Assembly: GCA_964573565.1 (NCBI GenBank)
Contig: CAZNJV010000009.1
Span: forward strand, 1-19,020
DNA: 19,020 nucleotides
Origin: UBA12078 sp964573565
GTDB taxonomy: Bacteria > Patescibacteriota > Dojkabacteria > SC72
Direction: 5' to 3'
The notes under the pieces were generated by a model, which did no database searches, had not been told where the DNA came from, and was given only the letters and a program-made list of their open reading frames with translations. Both the position numbers and the translations under genes were made by a program. This document shows, piece after piece, positions 6,323 to 12,293 of this stretch (positions are counted from its first letter, which is position 1; the number at the start of each line of letters is the position of its first letter).

Positions 6323-7648
6323 TTATGAATAGGATTCAACATCTAAAATCTCATGGCTTTTATCCTTGTGCCCTTGTTGATACCTGTTGGATGCATTCTG
6401 CACAAACCCCAAACATGCAAATGTCATCATGGTTATTGTACCTCCTGCACTCATCAATGGAAGCGGTATTCCAGTAGCAGGTATTGTTCCCATGTTTGTA
6501 CCAAGATTAATAAAGACCTCCAGTAGTATCTTTATACCCACTCCCAAGCAGAGTAAAGAATACAGTGGTGTATCTACAGTATTCATTGCCAAGAAGAAAC
6601 AACGAAGAATCAGGAAGCCATAAAGAGTTAAAACAAATATTCCTCCTATTAATCCAAACTCTTCCGCAAAAGATGCAAAGATGAAATCTGTTTGATGTTC
6701 TGGCAAGAAATTTCTTTTACTTTGTGTTCCATTACCAAACCCTTTACCAAGTAGTTGCCCCGATCCTATTGCGATTTTAGATTGATTAACATTAAAACTT
6801 TCGTTCGATTCTGTCTCAGAAGGATTGAAATATGCCACTATTCTCTGTTTCTGGTAATCATGAAGTAAACTGTCCCAAGATACAGTAAAGAAAATTCCCA
6901 GGAGTAAGCCTGCTATCAGGGCAACAACTGTTAACAGCTTCCACTTAATTTTACTGTAGAGGGCAAATACTGTTACCACAATTCCGATGAGTACAAGCAG
7001 ATACCATATCCAGTTATTTGTGATTGCTGCTAAGAGAAATCCACCTGAGATACTGCCGATTACTAGCAATATAACTGAGTTTCTAAGAGGATTACTTAAC
7101 GCCAAAAATGTCATCAAGAACCATATGGTTACGGTTAAGATGGACATACTCCCACCTGGTTCGAGATAGATGAGTATAAAGAAGACAAGGGTGGTAAGTA
7201 GGGTTATAAAGAAAAGTATAAGTTCATTGTATTTCCCTTTCAGAGAAAATACTCCTGCCGTTATACATATGATTACGCATTTAGCAATTTCGGAAGGCTG
7301 TATCTGCAAGCTCCCGATGTATAGCCATCTCTTTACACCATTAATTGTAGGCCCTATCAACAATGTCAGGAGCAGTAGCACAACTGTCATACCGAAGATA
7401 ATTAATAATACCTGCCAGTATTTTAGATATGAAAGATCAATGACGGAGATAGCGATAAAGAGAACAATACCGATGCCTATTGATACAAGTTGTTTCCAAA
7501 CTATACTTAAATCACCATAGCCCCCTTCCGGGAGAATTGTCGTAGACAGAAGTGTTACTAATCCTAATACACAAAGAAGTGCTGCAGGTACGATAATTTT
7601 CCAATCAAAACGTAACCAGGATTTACGCCCAACATTGAGAATATTCAT
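6323..7648 (-). CDS. SEDS-family peptidoglycan polymerase (FtsW/RodA/SpoVE)
   Basis: SEDS proteins polymerise lipid II into glycan strands at the outer face of the membrane together with a class B penicillin-binding protein. The 441-residue protein is highly hydrophobic, with about ten membrane segments. It has the family motifs GVKRWLYIGSLQIQPSE (104-120), KGFGNGTQSKRNFLPEHQTDFIFA with the putative catalytic Asp321, FAEEFGLIG (327-335) and GTIPATGIPLPLMSAGG (387-403). The loop usually reading PDxGT is EPGGSM here (163-168). The position right after ftsZ in a division cluster favours the FtsW role, but FtsW and RodA cannot be separated firmly by sequence. The promoter lies inside the 3' flank of ftsZ and predicts a three-base leader. 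Confidence 0.9.
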   Translation of the reverse strand: MNILNVGRKSWLRFDWKIIVPAALLCVLGLVTLLSTTILPEGGYGDLSIVWKQLVSIGIGIVLFIAISVIDLSYLKYWQVLLIIFGMTVVLLLLTLLIGPTINGVKRWLYIGSLQIQPSEIAKCVIICITAGVFSLKGKYNELILFFITLLTTLVFFILIYLEPGGSMSILTVTIWFLMTFLALSNPLRNSVILLVIGSISGGFLLAAITNNWIWYLLVLIGIVVTVFALYSKIKWKLLTVVALIAGLLLGIFFTVSWDSLLHDYQKQRIVAYFNPSETESNESFNVNQSKIAIGSGQLLGKGFGNGTQSKRNFLPEHQTDFIFASFAEEFGLIGGIFVLTLYGFLILRCFFLAMNTVDTPLYSLLCLGVGIKILLEVFINLGTNMGTIPATGIPLPLMSAGGTITMMTFACLGFVQNASNRYQQGHKDKSHEILDVESYS

Positions 7649-7657
7649 ATATGAAAG

Positions 7658-7666
7658 ATTTTAGCA
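7658..7666 (-). promoter_or_regulatory. Extended -10 promoter of the SEDS gene, predicted leaderless
   Basis: The minus strand reads TG-C-TAAAAT (7658-7666). The predicted start is 7651, three bases before the ATG at 7648. There is no clear -35 box. It lies in the 24-base gap after the ftsZ stop. Confidence 0.55.
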
Positions 7667-7672
7667 CAACTA

Positions 7673-8714
7673 TTAATCTTTTTTACCCCTTCTGAGGAAG
7701 GCTGGAACATCCCACAAAGAATCACCTGTTGGTTTCTCTTCAGGANNNNNNNNNNNNNNNNNNNNNNNNNNNNNNNNNNNNNNNNNNNNNNNNNNNNNNN
7801 NNNNNNNNNNNNNNNNNNNNNNNNNNNNNNNNNNNNNNNNNNNNNGCAGGATCAACAGCTTCCTTAATTAACTCAGATACGAGACTAATCTCTGTAAGCG
7901 TAAGATCTGCGCCAACGATGTTGTAAAGTACACCTGTTGCACCTTCGATAGACATATCAAGTAATGGACTTGTTGTAGCAGCTCTTGCCGCATTCTCCGC
8001 CCTATTCTCTCCACTTGCTCGACCGATACCCATGAGAGCAGTACCTGCATTTTGCATAACAGATTTTGCATCGTTGAAGTCTGCATTGATATATCCTGTT
8101 TGGCTTATCAAATTGGAAATACTATTAACACCTTCTGCCAAAACAGAGTCTACCTTCTTCATAGCGTCTATAAAAGAAAGCCTTTCACCTTCATCAACGA
8201 TTTCCAATAATCTTTGGTTAGGAACTACTATCAATGTATCTACTTTGTCTCTCAAAGCTGCAATACCTTCTTCTGCAATCTCTCTTCGCTTGTTTCCTTC
8301 AAAATCAAATGGTTTGGTGACAACAGCTACAGTTAATGCTCCCATATTCTTTGCAACTCCTGCAATGATTGGAGCAGCACCTGTACCAGTACCTCCACCC
8401 ATACCAGCAGTGATAAAGACCATATTAGCACCCTCTAAAAGTTCTTGAATCTGATCCAAGCTCTCCTCTGCAGATTGTGCACCTAAGTCGTGGTTACCGC
8501 CTACGCCCAATCCATGAGTTAATTCCTCACCAAGTTGGAGAGTTACTGGTGCCTGAGACATTTTGAGTGCCTGTGCATCAGTATTAAACGCCATGAATTC
8601 AACACCTGGGATATCATAGTCTGTGATCATTGTGTTGATAGCATTACAGCCACCACCACCCACTCCTACTACCTTAATTTTTGCTACTGGATCTACGTTT
8701 GTCGTAACTAACAT
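7673..8714 (-). CDS. ftsZ: Cell division GTPase FtsZ, interrupted by an assembly gap
   Basis: FtsZ is the tubulin homologue that forms the division ring. From the ATG at 8714 the N-terminal part begins near KIKVVGVGGGGCNAINTMI and carries the GTP-binding signature GGGTGTGAAP and the catalytic T7 loop NADFNDAKSV. It continues to KEAVDP before 100 N (7746-7845). After the gap the reading resumes with the conserved C-terminal peptide DVPAFLRRGKKD (stop at 7673), which binds FtsA and other partners. The two halves are in different frames across exactly 100 N, so the true gap must be a multiple of three bases. The gap hides the end of the core domain and the linker. A GTG start at 8726 is also in frame. 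ftsA lies directly upstream. Confidence 0.96.
7746..7845. other. Assembly gap (100 N) inside ftsZ
   Basis: There are exactly 100 unknown bases, a common scaffolding placeholder. The frame on the two sides disagrees by one, so 100 cannot be the real length if ftsZ is intact. Confidence 0.97.
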
Positions 8715-8732
8715 TGCACTTATCACTAAAAT

Positions 8733-8746
8733 TTATTTAAGGCAGT
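8733..8746 (-). repeat. Copy 1 of the 14-base repeat ACTGCCTTAAATAA
   Basis: The motif covers the last codons and stop of ftsA and lies upstream of ftsZ. An identical copy lies upstream of ftsA at 10037-10050, so the two copies bracket ftsA. Confidence 0.7.
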
Positions 8747-10035
8747 AAAGATTTCAACCATTCAGTGACCTTACCTGCGAAGCCTTTTACATTGCTCTTT
8801 TTCTTATCTCCACCCGAACTTATATCTACATCATCATCCATTGCATGCTTGATCAATCCTTGAACACAAGCATATGATGGATCCGAAATTTCCTCTGTCA
8901 TACCGGATAACCCAGAAGGATATCCTACTCTAGCAGCTACTCCAAATGATGATTGTACTGTCTTAGTAATATTTCTTAGCAAACCTGTACCACCAGTTAT
9001 GACTATACCTGCAGGCATACCGATCTCGTACCCAGCCTTTGACACATTGTCTTTTGCCATTTCCAAAATCTCCTCACATCTAGCATCAACAATATTCTGA
9101 AGGATAGATTTTGAGATCTTTTTATCTACACCATACCCACTTAAATCAACTTCATCACCCTTAGGTTTCTTTTCCTTAATCTCTTCTTTCTTTCTGAGCA
9201 ATGCAGGAGTTGAATCTAAATCTTTAGCTTTACTTGCTGCGACCTTGTTATCCAAGATATCAGACATGTTTACCTTTATCTTCTCAGCTTCTTCCAATGA
9301 TACCTGTAGACCAATTGCTATATCACTTGTAATAGCATTCCCTCCCAAAGGAATACAGCTACTGTATGTGATACTGCCTTCTTCAAAGATTGTAATACTT
9401 GTAGTACCAGAACCGATATCGAGCATGGTTACACCTAGTTCTTTTTCTGTTTCAGTCAAAACAGAGAGAGATGATGCCCAACCTGCAAAGATTACATCAT
9501 ATACATTTAATCCTACCTGTTCGACACATTTTCTAATATTCTGCCAATATGAATTAGGTGCAGTGATTATATGGGTTTCCACCTCTAATCTACCACCACT
9601 CATCCCGATTGGATATTTGATTCCACCTTGGTTATCTACCACAAATTCTCGAGGAATGATGTGAATAGGGTTTAGATTATCTGGTAAGGATAGTGTTCTA
9701 GCATTCTCAATTGCTCTGTATGTATCGTCTATTGTTATCTCTGATCCTGCCACTGCAACAACACCCTTGTTATTTAGGCTTGTTACCTGCTCTCCATTGA
9801 TTGAAACATATACATCAGAAACTGTAACACCTGCCATTCTTTCAGCGGCCAATACACTCTCTGATATAGCGTTTGTAGCATCATCTATATTAACTACGAC
9901 ACCCTTTTTGATACCTTTACTTGGATATGAACACACTCCTATTACAGAGGGAGTCTGGTTATCCTCGACAGAGGTTATAACTGTGGTTATTTTCGAGGAT
10001 CCTAGGTCTATTGCTGTTATTATTTTGCGTGCCAT
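8737..10035 (-). CDS. ftsA: Cell division protein FtsA
   Basis: FtsA is an actin-like ATPase that tethers FtsZ to the membrane. The 432-residue protein shows the phosphate-1 motif AIDLGSSKITTV near residues 8-19, a SHS2-type subdomain with GVTVSDVYVSING, phosphate-2 VTMLDIGSGTTSITIF and the adenosine motif GIVITGGTGLLRNI. It ends in an amphipathic membrane-targeting helix, FAGKVTEWLKSLLP. A charged Lys/Glu-rich insert of roughly 30 residues precedes the KSILQNIVDARCEEIL helix and makes this region longer than usual. ftsZ follows 22 bases downstream (to its ATG), the classical ftsQAZ order. Upstream lie a promoter and an imperfect hairpin. Confidence 0.96.
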   Translation of the reverse strand: MARKIITAIDLGSSKITTVITSVEDNQTPSVIGVCSYPSKGIKKGVVVNIDDATNAISESVLAAERMAGVTVSDVYVSINGEQVTSLNNKGVVAVAGSEITIDDTYRAIENARTLSLPDNLNPIHIIPREFVVDNQGGIKYPIGMSGGRLEVETHIITAPNSYWQNIRKCVEQVGLNVYDVIFAGWASSLSVLTETEKELGVTMLDIGSGTTSITIFEEGSITYSSCIPLGGNAITSDIAIGLQVSLEEAEKIKVNMSDILDNKVAASKAKDLDSTPALLRKKEEIKEKKPKGDEVDLSGYGVDKKISKSILQNIVDARCEEILEMAKDNVSKAGYEIGMPAGIVITGGTGLLRNITKTVQSSFGVAARVGYPSGLSGMTEEISDPSYACVQGLIKHAMDDDVDISSGGDKKKSNVKGFAGKVTEWLKSLLP

Positions 10036-10036
10036 G

Positions 10037-10050
10037 TTATTTAAGGCAGT
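10037..10050 (-). repeat. Copy 2 of the 14-base repeat ACTGCCTTAAATAA
   Basis: This copy is identical to 8733-8746 and ends two bases before the ftsA ATG. It contains the ACTGCC hexamer that also occurs upstream of gpmI and ftsE. Confidence 0.7.
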
Positions 10051-10066
10051 TATATTTTACTAATTT

Positions 10067-10094
10067 ATTATATTAAAAGACTTGGAATTAACAA
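10067..10094 (-). promoter_or_regulatory. Putative ftsA promoter
   Basis: The minus strand shows TTGTTA (10089-10094), a 16-base spacer and TATAAT (10067-10072), with a start near 10060 and a 25-base leader. An alternative -10, TATAAC (10049-10054), would start near 10042. The -35 box sits in the loop side of the hairpin at 10071-10107. Confidence 0.5.
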
Positions 10095-10107
10095 GTCCTT
10101 CTTAATA
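10071..10107. other. Imperfect hairpin between ftsQ and ftsA
   Basis: TATTAAAAGACTTG (10071-10084) pairs with CAAGTCCTTCTTAATA (10092-10107) if two C bases bulge, with a seven-base loop. It may end ftsQ transcripts or control the overlapping ftsA promoter. The following minus-strand sequence is AT-rich but not a clean U tract. Confidence 0.5.
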
Positions 10108-10143
10108 ATATAATCAAAAATAATAGATTTCGCAAGAATACTG

Positions 10144-10956
10144 TTAATTCTTCAGAACAGGTCTTTCGAAACGGAAATCTACAGAACTAAATTCTATACT
10201 ATCACTTTTGATTCTATTAGCCACAGCTATGTATCTTTCTAGCTGTATGTTTAAATCTTCGGTTAGACTAAATCTAAATATTTTTTGATTATCAAGGGTT
10301 ATTTCCAGTACAGAATTATTCAAAGTAATTCCTCTTATAGTATATCCATATGTTTCTACTACCTTAATTACCCTGCCTATACTATCCATCACCAAGAGTT
10401 CTTCCTTGCCATTCCCCATATCAGAGGCATCTACTTCGGAAGAGGTAAGGATGTAGAGAGATTTTTCAGAGGCATAATTTTTACAACAGTTTTCAATATC
10501 TTCACTACAAAGATTTTCTAATACTATTCCTTCTTCAGATAGTAGGTAGCATTGTTCGTTTCTGATCAGTGCTACTCCTTTTGGTATATATACATCTACA
10601 AATATTTCTAGTTTATTTGGAACAACTTTTTCAATATTTGCGGACTTTATATATGAGACTTTTGATAGGATATCTTTTTCATAGGTGTTAGAAGAGAAGG
10701 AGAAATAGTTTTTTCCTTTTATATTTTCATCTACGTATGTACTTATCATCTGAGAGACATTGGCTGGTATTTCCAATCCGTTTAGGTCTGTTACTGTATA
10801 TGTTTTTATATTCCATATTCCTACCAATATGGTTATGAGGAATATGAATAGGATTATGAATATGGGGAGGTTCTTTTTAAGAAATACAATAGGTTTGAAT
10901 CTTAATATTCTATCTTTAATATGATTATCTGGTTGTTTGGGGACAGGTACATCCAT
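10144..10956 (-). CDS. ftsQ: FtsQ/DivIB-like cell division protein (POTRA domain)
   Basis: FtsQ-type proteins are single-pass membrane proteins that connect early and late division proteins. The 270-residue protein has a basic cytoplasmic N-terminus, one membrane segment at about 31-48 and an extracellular POTRA-like domain from about 52. The POTRA part includes GKNYFSFSSNTYEKDIL, then VSYIKSANIEKVVPNKLEIFV, the strand-loop pattern usual for FtsQ/DivIB. A beta domain with YLLSEEGIVLE follows. Family sequence conservation is low, so the call rests on this architecture and on its position directly before ftsA and ftsZ. A -10 box predicts a one-base leader. A strong hairpin separates it from the orphan gene upstream. 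Confidence 0.82.
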   Translation of the reverse strand: MDVPVPKQPDNHIKDRILRFKPIVFLKKNLPIFIILFIFLITILVGIWNIKTYTVTDLNGLEIPANVSQMISTYVDENIKGKNYFSFSSNTYEKDILSKVSYIKSANIEKVVPNKLEIFVDVYIPKGVALIRNEQCYLLSEEGIVLENLCSEDIENCCKNYASEKSLYILTSSEVDASDMGNGKEELLVMDSIGRVIKVVETYGYTIRGITLNNSVLEITLDNQKIFRFSLTEDLNIQLERYIAVANRIKSDSIEFSSVDFRFERPVLKN

Positions 10957-10963
10957 AAAGAAT

Positions 10964-10992
10964 AGTGTATATGATTGATCAAGCTTTGGGAA
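10964..10992 (-). promoter_or_regulatory. Putative ftsQ promoter, predicted leaderless
   Basis: The minus strand shows TTCCCA (10987-10992), a 17-base spacer and TACACT (10964-10969). The predicted start is 10957, one base before the ATG. Both boxes match the consensus only moderately (4 of 6 each). Confidence 0.45.
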
Positions 10993-11003
10993 GTTAAAAT
11001 CTT

Positions 11004-11038
11004 TCAGAAGGGATTAAGTAGGGGGAAATCCCTTCTGA
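11004..11038 (-). terminator. Perfect 12-bp stem, likely terminator of the orphan gene
   Basis: TCAGAAGGGATT (11004-11015) and AATCCCTTCTGA (11027-11038) form a perfect 12-bp stem with an 11-base loop, starting 19 bases past the stop at 11057. On the minus strand a short AAAGATTTT run follows, a weak U tract. The loop carries one copy of an inverted repeat whose partner lies just upstream of the gene's Shine-Dalgarno sequence. Confidence 0.6.
11014..11023 (+). repeat. Left arm of the inverted repeat flanking the orphan gene
   Basis: TTAAGTAGGG is the exact reverse complement of CCCTACTTAA at 11439-11448. Allowing two mismatches, the match extends by AAAT to 14 of 16 bases. Confidence 0.6.
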
Positions 11039-11056
11039 GTTTGGGGCCGACAAGTT

Positions 11057-11419
11057 CTATGCGGATTCTTTTTCTAGCATCTCGCATAGTTTGACATATG
11101 TCTTTGCCTCCCCAACGGACGGATAGGGACCAGCAAAGGCCAGCATTTCTTCATGGGTTCTTTTCCTTGAGAATTTCTTCTCTCGCAGGTCCACCCCGGC
11201 GATATCTTGAAGGAAATTCACCAAGAATCCTCGACGTTCACTCGTTGAGTGATCCTTAATTGCAACGACACATCGCAAACCTGCTTCGCCGTATTTCTCT
11301 GCGATGAGTAGCAGTGCAACCGTCCCGACATCAAGGGAATGCTCTATGATTAAGAGCAGTAGCTCTTTCAAATTAAAATCTTGAAAGCCCTTCGGGGTGT
11401 TACTATTCACAATAGCCAT
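11057..11419 (-). CDS. Orphan protein of unknown function, atypical composition
   Basis: I do not recognise this 120-residue protein. It looks soluble. It has a hydrophobic helix LKELLLLIIEHSLDVGTVALLLIAEKYG (split by eye into about 18-30 and 33-45; shown here as two parts, LKELLLLIIEHS and LDVGTVALLLIAEKYG), a strand LRCVVAIKD at about 68-76, and a basic stretch REKKFSRKRTHEE at about 99-111 relative to the family-less alignment. It ends in a helix rich in Glu and Lys. A hand count over 11101-11340 gives 120 G+C in 240 bases (50%), against about 31% in two sampled lines of ftsQ. It is the only gene here with a perfect Shine-Dalgarno, AGGAGG, five bases before the ATG. It is flanked by a promoter with a dyad, a strong hairpin and an inverted repeat. 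These points suggest recent acquisition or a distinct expression mode. Confidence 0.75.
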   Translation of the reverse strand: MAIVNSNTPKGFQDFNLKELLLLIIEHSLDVGTVALLLIAEKYGEAGLRCVVAIKDHSTSERRGFLVNFLQDIAGVDLREKKFSRKRTHEEMLAFAGPYPSVGEAKTYVKLCEMLEKESA

Positions 11420-11424
11420 GTTTT

Positions 11425-11430
11425 CCTCCT
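11425..11430 (-). promoter_or_regulatory. Perfect Shine-Dalgarno AGGAGG of the orphan gene
   Basis: AGGAGG lies five bases before the ATG at 11419 and decides that start. No other gene in the window shows an equally good ribosome binding site. Confidence 0.85.
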
Positions 11431-11438
11431 GAATTTTA

Positions 11439-11448
11439 CCCTACTTAA
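11439..11448 (+). repeat. Right arm of the inverted repeat flanking the orphan gene
   Basis: CCCTACTTAA pairs with TTAAGTAGGG at 11014-11023. On the transcript it lies in the 5' leader nine bases before the Shine-Dalgarno sequence. Confidence 0.6.
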
Positions 11449-11452
11449 AGAT

Positions 11453-11481
11453 CGTAATATGAAAATTACGTTGTGATTATA
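11453..11481 (-). promoter_or_regulatory. Promoter -10 and start-site dyad of the orphan gene
   Basis: TATAAT (11476-11481, minus strand) predicts a start near 11469 and a leader of about 50 bases. A perfect dyad CGTAAT-ATGAAA-ATTACG (11453-11470) covers the start site, a position typical of a repressor operator or of a 5'-end protecting hairpin. No good -35 box is visible. Confidence 0.5.
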
Positions 11482-11519
11482 CTATAAGTTAGTTACCTGC
11501 GCGAACCCAATATCTTGCT

Positions 11520-11547
11520 TTGTATTCTGATAAATAGATAGTACAAT
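11520..11547 (+). promoter_or_regulatory. Putative promoter of the VTT gene, predicted leaderless
   Basis: TTGTAT (11520-11525), a 16-base spacer and TACAAT (11542-11547) predict a start at 11554, three bases before the ATG. The -10 box is good and the -35 box is weak. Confidence 0.5.
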
Positions 11548-11556
11548 ACATACATA

Positions 11557-12099
11557 ATGAAAGACTCTTCTAAGTTTGGATGGAAACATATCCTAGCCCT
11601 AATACTTGGAATAGCTATCACTATACTTGTAATCATATATGCCAACCGTATTCGTGACTATGAAGAGATCGGATATCTTGGTGTATTTCTTCTTACATTC
11701 TTAGGTAATGCTACAGTATTAGTACCCGTACCTGTATTAGCTCCATTAAATATTGTATTAGGTGGAATACTTACAAGCCCTCTTCTGGTAGGTTTAACAA
11801 TCGGCATAGCATCATCCATGGGTGAGCTCATTGGTTATCTAGTAGGCTATGCAGGTAGTGGTATTGTTACATCTAGTAAGACATACAAGAAGATGGAGGT
11901 AAGAATAAAGAAGTATGGTTTATGGGCAATATTCTTTCTAGCCCTTATACCTAATCCCTTATTTGATGTAGCAGGTTTAGTAGCAGGTGCTATTGGTATT
12001 AAATGGTGGAAGTTCTTATTAGCAATGGGTGCTGGTAAGACAGTACGTGCCATTATATTTGCATATATTGGATATGGTGGGAAAGCAATTATTTCCTAA
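11557..12099 (+). CDS. VTT-domain (DedA/SNARE-associated-like) membrane protein
   Basis: The 180-residue membrane protein has an N-terminal segment at about 11-29 and a VTT-type core. The core shows GNATVLVPVPVLAPLNIVLGG (split: GNATVLVPVPV then LAPLNIVLGG, 50-70), then SSMGELIGYLVGYAG with Glu90, IPNPLFDVAGLVAGAIG (131-147) and a C-terminal GKTVRAIIFAYIG segment with basic residues. Relatives act as lipid scramblases or flippases, including carriers of undecaprenyl phosphate in the DedA group. A role in lipid carrier recycling would fit the nearby UppP, but this is inference. The gene is convergent with the tRNA-Gly gene, 12 bases away. Confidence 0.85.
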   Translation: MKDSSKFGWKHILALILGIAITILVIIYANRIRDYEEIGYLGVFLLTFLGNATVLVPVPVLAPLNIVLGGILTSPLLVGLTIGIASSMGELIGYLVGYAGSGIVTSSKTYKKMEVRIKKYGLWAIFFLALIPNPLFDVAGLVAGAIGIKWWKFLLAMGAGKTVRAIIFAYIGYGGKAIIS

Positions 12100-12111
12100 G
12101 CTATTTTGAAA

Positions 12112-12188
12112 TGGAGCGAGAGACGGGGGTCGAACCCGCGACCTACACATTGGCAATGTGTCGTTCTAGCCAACTGAACTACTCTCGC
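12112..12188 (-). tRNA. tRNA-Gly (GCC), CCA encoded
   Basis: Acceptor strands GCGAGAG and CTCTCGC pair fully. The anticodon stem ACACA/TGTGT encloses TTGCCAA, which gives anticodon GCC. Discriminator T is followed by an encoded CCA (12112-12114). It follows tRNA-Phe by four bases and is probably co-transcribed with it. Confidence 0.96.
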
Positions 12189-12192
12189 ATAA

Positions 12193-12268
12193 TGGTGCCG
12201 AGACCCAGGTTCGGACTGGGGACCCTTTGTTCTTCAGACAAATGCTCTACCAGCTGAGCTATCTCGGC
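12193..12268 (-). tRNA. tRNA-Phe (GAA), CCA encoded
   Basis: Acceptor strands GCCGAGA and TCTCGGC pair fully. The anticodon stem TTTGT/ACAAA encloses CTGAAGA, which gives anticodon GAA. Discriminator A is followed by an encoded CCA (12193-12195). It is the upstream member of a two-tRNA unit. Confidence 0.96.
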
Positions 12269-12293
12269 ATATATTAGGAACAGTATGATAATA

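Noticed and set aside
8032..8448. 138-residue plus-strand reading frame opposite ftsZ.
   Set aside because: It is antisense to strongly conserved FtsZ sequence and shows no family features.
9245..9664. 139-residue plus-strand reading frame opposite ftsA.
   Set aside because: It is antisense to conserved FtsA motifs, with no start signals.
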